A stretch of 64,000 nt of DNA from Gammaproteobacteria bacterium (GCA_021773555.1 JAJFKA010000037.1:41510-105509); one strand, 5' to 3'; counted from the first letter of the stretch, positions 36,877 through 45,665 are shown. Made by a program: numbers and translations. The notes: a model not told the origin generated them from the sequence alone.

Positions 36877-37230
36877 TCAAGCATCAAGCGTAAATGCGCG
36901 TCTGATCCAGTTAATTTTTGCATCCATGGAAATTACATCGAAGCGGCAGGGCCAGAGACGGTATTGAGGATGCGTGACCAGGAAGTATTCAGCGGTGCTG
37001 ATAATGCGTCGCTGTTTGGTGTGAGTGACAGATTCTGCCCCGGAACCTCGAGAGTTCTCCGCGCGATATCTCACCTCGACAAAAACCAGCGTGGCACGAT
37101 CAATGACGATCAGATCAATTTCCCCGGTCTTGCTGCGAAAGTTTGAAACCAGGACCTGACAGCCTTGTTTTTCCAGAAAGCTTCTGGCCCCCAGTTCTGC
37201 CTGATTGCCGCGGACGGTAGTGCTCCGCAC
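36877..37230 (-). CDS. yraN: YraN family endonuclease-like protein (UPF0102)
   Basis: A 117-residue member of UPF0102, a restriction-endonuclease-like fold of uncertain function, often found next to rsmI and lpoA. Conserved motifs are GNQAELGARSFLEKQGCQVL, the nuclease-like TGEIDLIVID with catalytic-type Asp, VFVEVRYR and the RRIISTAEYFL helix. It begins ten bases after lpoA. A role in DNA processing or repair is guessed for the family and not shown. Confidence 0.9.
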   Translation of the reverse strand: MRSTTVRGNQAELGARSFLEKQGCQVLVSNFRSKTGEIDLIVIDRATLVFVEVRYRAENSRGSGAESVTHTKQRRIISTAEYFLVTHPQYRLWPCRFDVISMDAKINWIRRAFTLDA

Positions 37231-37240
37231 GGTAAGACTC

Positions 37241-39124
37241 CTAGTTGCCGAACACCAGCGGGCTTGGAATCACATCGCCGTTTTTAAACTGGGCCCACAT
37301 GAGATTCCGGAGCACGGTATTGTTTTCGAGGGTCAGGACTCCGGTTGCGCCATAGAGGCGTTCACCGGGAATTTCCTTGAGTTGCTGCAGTCGTGGGTAA
37401 AGCCGATAGGCATCAATACCCAGAGCATAAAATGGTGCAAAGCCAGATCTGGCCGGTTCCCACAACGCCTGTATCAGTTTTTGCAATCTGTCCGTGTTGG
37501 TCAGTTTCCAGGGAATATCGCAAAACCTGATGCCATTCAGGTCGATGGCATCAATCCTGGATTCGCTGTATTCGTGCACATGGGAAGTCGCGTAAACAGG
37601 AATGTCATCCGCGTAAAAAAATGCGAGGGTGGGATTAATGCCACGGGCCTGGGCTGGGTTGGCCAGCAACAGAATAAAATCGATATCCTGCCGACGCCGC
37701 GGTGTGAACTCGAACCGCTGGCCGATGATACGGCGCAGCTCATTTGAGCGATTCTGGCTTTTGTCCACGTTGAGTATCTTCGTGACCACGTCCGAGTAAT
37801 CCCGTTGATTGGAAAACCGAACGCCATCGACCAGAACTCCACCCATGGACTCCCACTGGGTGATAAATGTGGCTAGATTGCGATCTCCCCATTCGCCTTC
37901 GGGAACAATGGTTATCCCCTTTTTCAGTCCTTCACGATTTACCTGCGCCGCCACCTGGATGACCTCGTCCTCCGGTGCCAGGCCAAACTGATAAAGATCG
38001 GTGTTGCCTTGTCCATTGGATGAACGATTCAGTGCGATAACGGGCACGGGGAGATTCATTGTCGTGAGGATGTCGACATTGGTTCGGTCGAGTGGCCCGA
38101 TGATGAGTTCAGCCCCCTCGGCCACGGCGCGTGCGTAAATGTCCTTCACCAGGCCATGGGTCGTATCGTAGATGCGAATGGTTGTGTTGCGCTGCCGGTC
38201 GGTTGCGGGCGAACTCAACCGGACAATCTGCTGGCTGTTTCGCAGGCTCTCCTGTTGGTTGTAGTGCGACGCCAGTATGCCATCACGGACAGCTCTGCCG
38301 AATGGGCCAAGCTCACCTTGCAGGGGCAGCAGCACTGCAATGGACGATGGCTGTTCCTTTACCACACGGGACAACATTTGCAGACTCTGGGGCAGGTGGG
38401 TCGCGGCCGGGTGATGGGACCAGACTTTTTTCCAGTTGTTCAATTCCTGAAGCTGTCTCAGCGGATCATTTTCGTACTGGCGGGTCATCGCTGCCAGGGA
38501 CAACCAACCCCGCAGATCACTGGTGATGGCGTTTTCCGCGTGACTGACCAGACTTGCGGCGGGTAATTCCAGCAGGACGGAGAAAATTTTCTCGTGATTC
38601 GCAATTTTTTCGGCAGGATCGAGCAACGTATCGAAGTAAATGCGTTCCCGTGCGCTGGCGATGTAGCTCCTGCCTAACTGATAGGCCTCGCTCCGTAATG
38701 TTCCCACGGATATCTGAAGGTCCTGGGTCAGTGGAATATTCTGCAGCCGCTGATCGTTGAGAAATGCGAGCGCCTTTGCCGGTTGCCGGTCAAACAGGGA
38801 GATTCGTGCCCGGATGATCTGGTAATCCCTGGTGGTATCGGTGTTGACGAAAGGGTTGGTTACCAGCTCAAGGATTCGTCTCGCCTGATCGAACTCACCG
38901 CGATCGACTGATATGCGTGCCGCATCTAACCTGAGCTGACTGGCCTGCACGGCGTCACTGCGACCGGCTCGCATGAGCAGGGATTCAACGTTTGCTGAAC
39001 TTGCGGGACCGGATATCTGCGAGCCAGATTCACGCTTGTCCGGCAGACTGGTTGTCGGGGTTGTGCCACAACCGACAAACGCAAAGAACACCGGGATAAG
39101 ACAAAGCTTCGCTTTTAGAGCCAT
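37241..39124 (-). CDS. lpoA: Penicillin-binding protein activator LpoA
   Basis: LpoA is an outer-membrane lipoprotein that spans the periplasm and stimulates PBP1A. The start is ATG 39124, which gives a lipoprotein signal ending at VGC (Cys about residue 18); the frame extends to 39409 across the rsmI start and is not used. The 627-residue product has a helical TPR-like N-terminal half and a periplasmic-binding-protein-like C-terminal half, beginning at SSIAVLLPLQGELGPFGRAV, with ELIIGPLDRTNVDIL and ADDIPVYATSHVHEY. A PBP1A gene is not in the window. Confidence 0.93.
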   Translation of the reverse strand: MALKAKLCLIPVFFAFVGCGTTPTTSLPDKRESGSQISGPASSANVESLLMRAGRSDAVQASQLRLDAARISVDRGEFDQARRILELVTNPFVNTDTTRDYQIIRARISLFDRQPAKALAFLNDQRLQNIPLTQDLQISVGTLRSEAYQLGRSYIASARERIYFDTLLDPAEKIANHEKIFSVLLELPAASLVSHAENAITSDLRGWLSLAAMTRQYENDPLRQLQELNNWKKVWSHHPAATHLPQSLQMLSRVVKEQPSSIAVLLPLQGELGPFGRAVRDGILASHYNQQESLRNSQQIVRLSSPATDRQRNTTIRIYDTTHGLVKDIYARAVAEGAELIIGPLDRTNVDILTTMNLPVPVIALNRSSNGQGNTDLYQFGLAPEDEVIQVAAQVNREGLKKGITIVPEGEWGDRNLATFITQWESMGGVLVDGVRFSNQRDYSDVVTKILNVDKSQNRSNELRRIIGQRFEFTPRRRQDIDFILLLANPAQARGINPTLAFFYADDIPVYATSHVHEYSESRIDAIDLNGIRFCDIPWKLTNTDRLQKLIQALWEPARSGFAPFYALGIDAYRLYPRLQQLKEIPGERLYGATGVLTLENNTVLRNLMWAQFKNGDVIPSPLVFGN

Positions 39125-39261
39125 GGGCGCGTATGTTTCGAAAAGAGATCCGCTATTATTCCATATTTGGCTAAAAGTATTTAAGAGATTGATCTCCAAA
39201 TTCTGCACGGTAATCTCTGACAAAGGTGTGCGCTGATGACTTTGAACAATGAGGCCTGGTT
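39125..39261. promoter_or_regulatory. Divergent region lpoA / rsmI
   Basis: These 137 bases separate divergent lpoA and rsmI. On the minus strand TGG-AATAAT (39163-39155) is a candidate extended -10 for lpoA. On the plus strand a nine-codon ORF (39236-39265) ends on the rsmI GTG and could couple its translation, but is probably chance. No other gene is seen. Confidence 0.3.
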
Positions 39262-40116
39262 GTGACTGTTCTCTATGTGGTGGCGACACCCATTGGTAAC
39301 CTGGAAGATATTTCCGAACGCGCCCGACGTATCCTGTCGGAGGTAGATCACATTGCCGCCGAAGATACGCGGCATACCGGAAAGCTGCTTGCCCACCTGG
39401 GTATTTCAAAACCGGTTTCGAGCTACCATGATCACAATGAGGCGCAGGCCAGCCAGAAACTCATTGACCTGATCAACGCGGGTACCAGTGTTGCGCTGGT
39501 ATCAGATGCGGGAACGCCGCTGATTTCCGATCCGGGATATCGGCTGATCAAACTCGCGCGCGAGCGAGGGCTGCAGGTGATACCGGTTCCCGGTCCAAGC
39601 GCGCTGGTCACTGCGTTAAGTGTCGCCGGCCTGCCGTCTGACCAGTTCACGTTTCACGGTTTCTTACCGGCCAAAACCAGAGCCAGATGCGACCTTTTCC
39701 AGAAACTGTTGAATGCGACTGGCACACAGATCTTTTACGAGTCACCACACCGGGTTGTCGCTTCCATCCATGATCTGGCGTCGGTGTTTGGCGAAAACAG
39801 GTTGCTGGTCGTGGCACGTGAAATGACCAAGACGTTCGAGCAAATCACCTACGGCAGCATCTTTGAAACGCTGCGGATGATCGAATCGGGTGAGCTTAAG
39901 ATCAAAGGCGAGTTCGTATTGTTACTCGAAGGGCAGATGGCCTTTGACTCACGGCTTGATGAAGACCTGATACTGACCGAACTATTGGCCGAGTTACCTG
40001 TCAGCAAGGTAGCCGAGATTACCGCCAGACTGACCGGCAAGCCACGTAAATTACTCTACAAGCGAGCGCTGGTGCTAAAAGGTGTTAACAACGGAGATGC
40101 CGGAGCGACGTCCTAG
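39262..40116 (+). CDS. rsmI: 16S rRNA (cytidine1402-2'-O)-methyltransferase RsmI
   Basis: RsmI 2'-O-methylates C1402 in the ribosomal P site. The 284-residue product is a tetrapyrrole-methylase-fold enzyme with LYVVATPIGNLEDISERARR at the start, AAEDTRHTGKLLAHLGI, the SAM-site VALVSDAGTPLISDPGYRL, VIPVPGPSALVTALSVAGLP and FYESPHRVV. The start GTG 39262 has GAGG seven bases upstream. It is directly upstream of rnpB as in many gammaproteobacteria. Confidence 0.97.
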   Translation: MTVLYVVATPIGNLEDISERARRILSEVDHIAAEDTRHTGKLLAHLGISKPVSSYHDHNEAQASQKLIDLINAGTSVALVSDAGTPLISDPGYRLIKLARERGLQVIPVPGPSALVTALSVAGLPSDQFTFHGFLPAKTRARCDLFQKLLNATGTQIFYESPHRVVASIHDLASVFGENRLLVVAREMTKTFEQITYGSIFETLRMIESGELKIKGEFVLLLEGQMAFDSRLDEDLILTELLAELPVSKVAEITARLTGKPRKLLYKRALVLKGVNNGDAGATS

Positions 40117-40178
40117 CCCGCACTATTCACTCCTCACAATGCTTGAGTACATTGATCATGACGGTTAGGCTTGCCGCT

Positions 40179-40527
40179 GAGAGTTGACCAGATAATCGCT
40201 GTTTGTTTAAGACAGAGGAAAGTCCGGGCTCCAAAGGGCAGGGTGCCAGGTAACGCCTGGGGGGTGTGAACCCACGGAAAGTGCAACAGAAAATATACCG
40301 CCAGACAGCATGCTGACTGGTAAGGGTGAAATGGTGCGGTAAGAGCGCACCGCACTCGTGGTAACACGATGTGGCAGTGCAAACCCCACCTGGAGCAAGA
40401 CCAAATAGGAATCCATATATTGCTGCCCGCAATTGGGTTCGGGTAGGTCGCTATAGGTACAGGGTGACTTGTATCACAGATGAATGATTATCCACGACAG
40501 AACCCGGCTTACCGGTCGACTCTCACA
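40179..40527 (+). ncRNA. rnpB: RNase P RNA (class A)
   Basis: The catalytic RNA of RNase P, which removes tRNA 5' leaders. Conserved parts line up with E. coli M1 RNA in order: P1 strand GAGAGTTGACC (40179-40189), GAGGAAAGTCCGGGCTCC, GGGCAGGGTGCCAGGTAACG, GGTAAGGGTGAAA, GGTGCGGTAAGAGCGCACCG, CAAGACCAAATAGG, GATGAATGATTATCC, ACGACAGAACCCGGCTTA and closing P1 strand GGTCGACTCTC (40514-40524), pairing with the first strand with one G-U. The P3 and P12 arms are shorter than in E. coli. Exact ends are estimated. Minus-strand ORFs over it are not genes. Confidence 0.97.
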
Positions 40528-40727
40528 CCAATCACATGAATATATTGGTGCATATCAAATAGAGTTTTAATAACAATAAATTCTAACGAGACGCATACTT
40601 AAGGTTTTACATTAAGTTGCAATCTTATCTTTCTGTATTACATCTGCTTATTCGGATTTCTAAGGTCTAAAACACGTTTGTAACGCTAAGTTATTGTGTT
40701 TTAACGACATATGGCCATTTTCACGCC
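40528..40727. other. AT-rich spacer between rnpB and the dcw promoter
   Basis: About 200 bases without a gene, clearly richer in A and T than the rest of the window. It begins with an inverted repeat, CACCAAT (40526-40532) and ATTGGTG (40544-40550), just past RNase P RNA; this could aid 3'-end formation but lacks a good T-run. The rest may act as an upstream element for the mraZ promoter. Nothing else was recognised. Confidence 0.4.
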
Positions 40728-40756
40728 TTGACATCGCAGCCCACCGTTCCTATTGT
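40728..40756 (+). promoter_or_regulatory. dcw cluster promoter upstream of mraZ
   Basis: A perfect -35 TTGACA (40728-40733) and a -10 TATTGT (40751-40756) are separated by exactly 17 bases, predicting a transcription start near 40763. This is the clearest sigma-70 promoter in the window. It lies about 90 bases before the mraZ start and just before three MraZ-type repeats. Confidence 0.75.
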
Positions 40757-40771
40757 GCAAAGTGAAAAATA

Positions 40772-40796
40772 GTGGGTAATTGTGTGGTTTTGTGGG
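40772..40796 (+). promoter_or_regulatory. MraZ operator: three 10-base GTGGG-type repeats
   Basis: GTGGG (40772-40776), GTGTG (40782-40786) and GTGGG (40792-40796) recur every 10 bases just downstream of the predicted transcription start. E. coli MraZ is known to bind three TGGG-type repeats separated by five bases in front of mraZ, so this is very likely an autoregulatory operator. The middle copy is degenerate. Confidence 0.7.
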
Positions 40797-40846
40797 TCTT
40801 TTGCTAAATACCCGTTTGCCACTTTGCATATTGGGGTAAAACTGTC

Positions 40847-41299
40847 GTGTTCCGGGGCGCTAATAATGTCAATCTCGATTCCAAGGGTCGCGTAGCGATT
40901 CCTACACGGTATCGTGAGCCGTTGTTGGGTCATTGTAACGGGGATATGGTCGTTACCATAGACACGGATGAAAAATGCCTGCTCATTTACCCACAGCCCG
41001 AGTGGGAAGACTTACAGCGTAAGGTCGAGGCGTTACCAAGTTTCGAAACCGCGAATCGCCGGGTTCAGCGCCTGTTGATCGGCCACGCCACTGATATTCC
41101 TCTGGATGGCAGTGGACGCATTCTGCTTACCCAACCCCTGCGTGATTACGCACAACTCGACAAGCGTGCGGTACTGCTGGGGCAGGGGAAAAAACTCGAG
41201 CTCTGGAACGAGGAAATATGGCTGGCCCGTCGCGATGACTGGCTTGCGGATTCATCGGACCAGCCTGTCTCCGATGCTCTCAAATCCTTGTCGTTGTAG
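40847..41299 (+). CDS. mraZ: Transcriptional regulator MraZ
   Basis: MraZ is an AbrB-like DNA-binding protein that represses the division and cell wall cluster. The 150-residue protein starts at GTG 40847 and has two repeats with the DxxxR motif: FRGANNVNLDSKGRVAIPTR and later DIPLDGSGRILLTQPLRDYA. It is the first gene of the dcw cluster, with its operator just upstream. Confidence 0.97.
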   Translation: MFRGANNVNLDSKGRVAIPTRYREPLLGHCNGDMVVTIDTDEKCLLIYPQPEWEDLQRKVEALPSFETANRRVQRLLIGHATDIPLDGSGRILLTQPLRDYAQLDKRAVLLGQGKKLELWNEEIWLARRDDWLADSSDQPVSDALKSLSL

Positions 41300-41308
41300 G
41301 CCGCGCAG

Positions 41309-42229
41309 ATGAGCCGTCACGAATCAGTCCTGTTAGCGGAAGCAGTCGCGGGTCTATTGAAGAATCTCGATGGTCGCTATGTGGATTGCACTTATGGTCG
41401 CGGTGGCCACAGCCAGGCTATTGCGGATGCATTGAGTGAGCACGGCAGACTGATGGTGATTGACAGGGATGTGGCGGCAGTCAGTGATGCCAGAGAAAGA
41501 TTTAGCGGGGATGAACGAGTTTGCGTGGTGCATGGTTCATTTGCTGATTTGAAAGCACATGTGGACGAACACCAGATGCGGCCGGTTGACGGTGTGCTTC
41601 TGGACCTTGGCGTGTCATCGCCGCAATTGGATGAAGCGCAGCGAGGTTTCAGCTTTTCCAACGACGGTCCGCTTGATATGCGTATGGACCAGACTCGCGG
41701 TCTTACGGCGGAACAATGGCTTGATCGAGCCGATGAAAAAGAAATCACCGATGTTTTGCGGCGCTATGGAGAAGAACGTTTCGCCCGGCGTATCGCACAG
41801 CGAATAATCATCGCGAGGGTTGATGGATCGATTGGTACTACCGGCGCCCTGGCGAAAATTGTCGAGTCCGCCGTGCCAGGTCGGGAGAAAAACAAACATC
41901 CGGCCACCAGGACGTTTCAGGCGATACGTATTTACATCAACGAAGAACTGAATGCGCTGGAGCTATGCCTGGCAGATGTGGTTGATCTGCTCGTCAGTGG
42001 TGGCAGGTTGGTCGTCATCAGTTTCCATTCCCTTGAAGACCGCATCGTAAAACGGTTTATCCGGAAGATGGAACGCGACGATCACTACCCGGATCGACTC
42101 CCGATCAGAGACGCAGAAATTAAGCGGTATGTGAGATCGATCGGCAAGATGACTAAACCGTCTGCTGCGGAAGTTAAGCGCAACCGACGTTCACGCAGTT
42201 CTGTTATGCGCATCGCGGAGAAAATCTGA
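41309..42229 (+). CDS. rsmH: 16S rRNA (cytosine1402-N4)-methyltransferase RsmH
   Basis: RsmH N4-methylates C1402, the same base that RsmI modifies. The 306-residue product has HESVLLAEAVAGLL at the start, the SAM-binding YVDCTYGRGGHSQAI, VDGVLLDLGVSSPQLDEAQR followed by GFSFSNDGPLDMRMD, and NEELNALELCLADVVDLL with VVISFHSLEDRIVKRF. Its stop overlaps the ftsL ATG by one base. Having both RsmH and RsmI in the window implies the full m4Cm1402 modification. Confidence 0.97.
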   Translation: MSRHESVLLAEAVAGLLKNLDGRYVDCTYGRGGHSQAIADALSEHGRLMVIDRDVAAVSDARERFSGDERVCVVHGSFADLKAHVDEHQMRPVDGVLLDLGVSSPQLDEAQRGFSFSNDGPLDMRMDQTRGLTAEQWLDRADEKEITDVLRRYGEERFARRIAQRIIIARVDGSIGTTGALAKIVESAVPGREKNKHPATRTFQAIRIYINEELNALELCLADVVDLLVSGGRLVVISFHSLEDRIVKRFIRKMERDDHYPDRLPIRDAEIKRYVRSIGKMTKPSAAEVKRNRRSRSSVMRIAEKI

Positions 42230-42570
42230 TGCCGGGAACAACGCTGTTTCGCGAACTTATTTACTGGATTAGCCGATTTGAGCAGGTGGCGGTCATCATC
42301 GTGATCGCGCTGTTCGTCGGCTCCTCGATTGGCGTTATTTACTCTGCACATTTAACCAGACAGATGTACGGTCAACTGCAGTCCCAGCAACAGATCCAGG
42401 ACGATCTTGACAGCGAATATGAAAAATTTTTGCTGGAACAAAGTGCATGGGCAAATTTCACCAGGATTGAACAGTTGGCCAGGGAAGAATTGAAGATGGG
42501 CGTGCCTGCTCAGGAGAATATGATCGTCGTGCGCGACGATCATCCGGTTACAGGGGAGTACGACCAGTGA
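42229..42570 (+). CDS. ftsL: Cell division protein FtsL
   Basis: FtsL is a bitopic membrane protein that, with FtsB and FtsQ, activates septal wall synthesis by FtsWI. The 113-residue product has a cytoplasmic tail, one membrane helix (VAVIIVIALFVGSSIGVIYS) and a periplasmic coiled coil ending in ARMELKM-like AREELKMGVPAQENMIV. FtsL sequences vary greatly, so the call rests on size, topology and the place between rsmH and ftsI. Confidence 0.9.
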   Translation: MPGTTLFRELIYWISRFEQVAVIIVIALFVGSSIGVIYSAHLTRQMYGQLQSQQQIQDDLDSEYEKFLLEQSAWANFTRIEQLAREELKMGVPAQENMIVVRDDHPVTGEYDQ

Positions 42571-44222
42571 TCAGCACACTGCGTATAGGCCTGGTCATGG
42601 CACTGTTTGTGGTCTTGCTGCTGGCAATGAATGCGCGTTTGTTTTACCTGAATATTATCGATGGCGATTTCCTCCAGGACCAGGGGGACGCGAGAACCAT
42701 CCGAATGGAGCGAATCAATGCGCATCGCGGCATGATTCGTGACCGACGCGGTAAGCCACTGGCAGTGTCCTCGCCGGTAGTGTCCCTGTGGGCGAATCCA
42801 CAGGAATTGCCACTTTCGAGCGAACAACTCGCACCGATTGCCATTAGTCTTGGCATTGACAGCGCAGAGTTCGTTGCGCGAGTGAACGCTGCACGAGACC
42901 GCCCGTTTATTTACCTTCGCCGCCATATGCGTCCCAAAGAGGCGAGGACGGTGCTGGACATGAATACCCCAGGGCTTTACGGGGAACGTGAATACCATCG
43001 TTACTACCCCTCGGGCGAGGTGGCAGCGCACCTGGTTGGTTTCACGAATATTGACGATCATGGTCAGGAGGGCGTCGAACTTTCTTTTGATGACTGGCTG
43101 GCAGGTACCCCGGGAAAGAAAAAAGTTCTGAAAAATCTCTACGGCGAAATCATCCGTGATCTCGTTCCGGTTAGCGATGCAGTGGCGGGCAAGCATCTGG
43201 ATCTCAGCATCGATATCCGCCTGCAATACCTGGCTTATCGAGAGCTTAAGTCCGCGGTCAGCCACTACAAAGCGAAATCAGGCACCGTCGTTGTCCTGGA
43301 TGTTGAAACCGGCCGCATCCTGGCCATGGTAAATCAACCGTCTTATAACCCGAACAATCGCACCAGACTCGATCTGGCTTCGGTGCGCAATCGCGCAGTG
43401 ACTGATGTGTTTGAACCCGGATCAACCGTGAAGCCATTTACGGTTGCGGTTGCGCTGATGTCCGGTTTGTACCAGGCGGACTCGGTGATTGATACAAGCC
43501 CCGGATTTATCAAGGTTGGCAGTAAAACCATTCGTGACCCCAGTAATCGTGGTGAGCTTGATCTGGGTGGAATCATTGCCAGATCCAGTCAGGTGGGCAT
43601 CAGCAAACTGGCCTTGACGCTGGATGAATTTGAAGTCGCTGCCATGTTTCAAAAAGTTGGATATGGGCAGAGTACCGGCGTTGGCCTGCCAGGTGAAAGT
43701 AACGGTTACCTGCCGAACTATCGACGCTGGAATGACATAGACAGAGCAGCCTTCGCCTATGGTTATGGATTGACAGTAACACCATTGCAACTGGCTGCGA
43801 GCTACCTAACGATTGCATCCGGGGGATTACGTCGCGACGTCGGTCTGCTGAATGAAGGTAATCTGAAGGAGACCCGGGTGTACTCAAAGTCAGTCGCTGA
43901 TGAACTTAAATCCATGCTTGCAAGAGTGATCTCCGAGGGTACGGGAGGCAAAGCTTCTATCACCGCATACAGGGTTGCTGGAAAAACTGGCACGGTCAGG
44001 AAGATTGGTGAGAATGGATATCTGGATACCGAACATCTTGCTTTTTTTGCCGGGATGACGCCGCTAAAGAATCCCAAACTCGTCGGTGTGGTACTGATAA
44101 ATGAACCAAAAACGAAAGCTTATGGAGGTGGTTCTATCGCCGCCCCCGTTTTTTCACGAGTTATGGGCAGCGCATTGCGGCTGCTCAATGTGCCACCGGA
44201 TGACCCTGGCGGAGCCGCGTAG
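42567..44222 (+). CDS. ftsI: Septal peptidoglycan transpeptidase FtsI (PBP3)
   Basis: FtsI is the monofunctional class B PBP that crosslinks septal peptidoglycan. The 551-residue product has an N-terminal membrane helix (about 5-25), a pedestal domain (NAHRGMIRDRRGKPLAVSSP) and the transpeptidase domain with S286TVK (EPGSTVKPF) and K473TGT (AGKTGTVRK). The SxN motif is S340-S-Q342 instead of the usual SSN; the codon at 43590-43592 is CAG. The GTG start overlaps the ftsL stop. It is followed directly by murE. Confidence 0.97.
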   Translation: MISTLRIGLVMALFVVLLLAMNARLFYLNIIDGDFLQDQGDARTIRMERINAHRGMIRDRRGKPLAVSSPVVSLWANPQELPLSSEQLAPIAISLGIDSAEFVARVNAARDRPFIYLRRHMRPKEARTVLDMNTPGLYGEREYHRYYPSGEVAAHLVGFTNIDDHGQEGVELSFDDWLAGTPGKKKVLKNLYGEIIRDLVPVSDAVAGKHLDLSIDIRLQYLAYRELKSAVSHYKAKSGTVVVLDVETGRILAMVNQPSYNPNNRTRLDLASVRNRAVTDVFEPGSTVKPFTVAVALMSGLYQADSVIDTSPGFIKVGSKTIRDPSNRGELDLGGIIARSSQVGISKLALTLDEFEVAAMFQKVGYGQSTGVGLPGESNGYLPNYRRWNDIDRAAFAYGYGLTVTPLQLAASYLTIASGGLRRDVGLLNEGNLKETRVYSKSVADELKSMLARVISEGTGGKASITAYRVAGKTGTVRKIGENGYLDTEHLAFFAGMTPLKNPKLVGVVLINEPKTKAYGGGSIAAPVFSRVMGSALRLLNVPPDDPGGAA

Positions 44223-45665
44223 TTGAACATTATGTTGAATGAACTGTTGCCCGAGGAGACAAACGTACCGGATATCGCAATCCGGGGCTTAAGTATTGAC
44301 AGTCGGGCAGTCAGGGAAGGCGATTTGTTTATCGCCATGCCAGGTGCAAAAACTGACGGTCGAAAGTACATAGAGCAGGTAGCGGATAAAGCCGTGTGCG
44401 TCATATGCGAGCCGCCTCGCCCTGAGGTGAGTGTCGGTATTCCGGTTTTCCCGGTGACTGCGCTGGCCGAAAAAGTTGGCGCCATCGCGAGCCGTTTTTA
44501 TGGCAACCCGTCGGAGCGGATGCAGGTTGTGGCGATTACCGGAACCAACGGGAAAACCTCCTGTTCACATTTCATCGCCCAGTGTCTGGATACATTGGGC
44601 GAGAAGTCCGCGGTTATCGGCACGATGGGCTACGGGCCGAGTGGAATGTTAAAGGCGAATTCGCTAACGACGCCTGATCCGGTTTCCATTCAAAAGATGT
44701 TAGCCGAACTGTTGGCTGAGTCCTGTGGTGTGGTAACGATCGAGGCCTCGTCGCATGGATTGTCCCAGCATAGACTCAACGGGACCCGGGTTGCAGTTGC
44801 GGTGTTAACCAATGTCACCCGCGATCACCTTGACTACCACGAGTCCTTTGAACACTACAAGGCAGCCAAACTACGCCTGTTCGAGATGAGTACGCTTAAA
44901 ACAGCGGTACTGAATTCGGATGATCCGTTTAGCGAGGAAATTACAAATTCACTGAACGATGCCGTCAATGTTGTTACCTACAGTGCAGGAAAAGCCACGG
45001 CGGATGTGTGTTGCCGGGATCTCGTTTTTGACATGAATGGACTGCGCTTCACTCTGAAGACGCCCTGGGGTGAAGCGAAGATCCGTAGTCCGCTGATGGG
45101 TCGATTCAATATTGCCAACATGCTGGCGACCGCTGCTGTGCTCGGGTCCCAGGGTTTTGAAATTAAGAAAATTGCAATTGCACTAAACGAACTGGACGTC
45201 GTCAGTGGCCGTATGGAAGTGATCAAACACCCGAAGTTGCCGACAGTTGTAATCGACTATGCGCATACCCCTGACGCGTTGGAAAAGGCGCTACTGGGTA
45301 TTCGGGAACACACCAGGGCGGAACTGTGGTGTGTATTTGGCTGTGGTGGGGAGCGAGACAAGGGCAAACGCTCACAAATGGGCGAAATTGCCTCGCGGCT
45401 GGCCAACCATGTAGTGATCACGGACGACAACCCGAGAGGTGAACCTTCCATGGCGATCGCGCGCGATGTAGCCAGAGGTGTAATTGGTGGGGCTGATGTC
45501 GAGATCGAAACTAACCGGCGCCTTGCCATTCGCAAGGTGCTTGCAAATGCAGCAATTAAGGATGTCGTGCTGATCGCAGGCAAAGGTCACGAACAGTATC
45601 AGGAGACGGCGAAAGGGCGGATCGAATACAGCGATCACTCGGTCGTCCAGGAATATTGTGGCTGA
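44223..45665 (+). CDS. murE: UDP-MurNAc-tripeptide ligase MurE (meso-DAP adding)
   Basis: MurE adds the third residue of the peptidoglycan stem peptide. The 480-residue product has the P-loop VVAITGTNGKTSCSHFIAQ and the DNPR motif (ITDDNPRGEPS), which marks meso-diaminopimelate specificity. The start is TTG 44223, chosen because GGAG lies eight bases upstream; ATG 44232 has no site. It overlaps murD by eight bases: murF and mraY, normally next, are not here. Confidence 0.96.
   Translation: MNIMLNELLPEETNVPDIAIRGLSIDSRAVREGDLFIAMPGAKTDGRKYIEQVADKAVCVICEPPRPEVSVGIPVFPVTALAEKVGAIASRFYGNPSERMQVVAITGTNGKTSCSHFIAQCLDTLGEKSAVIGTMGYGPSGMLKANSLTTPDPVSIQKMLAELLAESCGVVTIEASSHGLSQHRLNGTRVAVAVLTNVTRDHLDYHESFEHYKAAKLRLFEMSTLKTAVLNSDDPFSEEITNSLNDAVNVVTYSAGKATADVCCRDLVFDMNGLRFTLKTPWGEAKIRSPLMGRFNIANMLATAAVLGSQGFEIKKIAIALNELDVVSGRMEVIKHPKLPTVVIDYAHTPDALEKALLGIREHTRAELWCVFGCGGERDKGKRSQMGEIASRLANHVVITDDNPRGEPSMAIARDVARGVIGGADVEIETNRRLAIRKVLANAAIKDVVLIAGKGHEQYQETAKGRIEYSDHSVVQEYCG

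Noticed and set aside
39236..39265. Nine-codon ORF overlapping the rsmI start
   Set aside because: It is too short to judge, and its upstream AAGG is weakly placed; it is probably chance.
39125..39409. Longer lpoA start at 39409
   Set aside because: It would hide the lipoprotein signal inside the protein and run across the divergent rsmI start.
40127..40432. Overlapping minus-strand ORFs of 69-101 codons
   Set aside because: They lie on the reverse strand of RNase P RNA, whose conserved core explains the sequence, and they have no recognisable protein features.
42540..43265. Minus-strand ORF of 241 codons opposite ftsI
   Set aside because: It is a shadow of ftsI; the translation has no domain, membrane or motif features.
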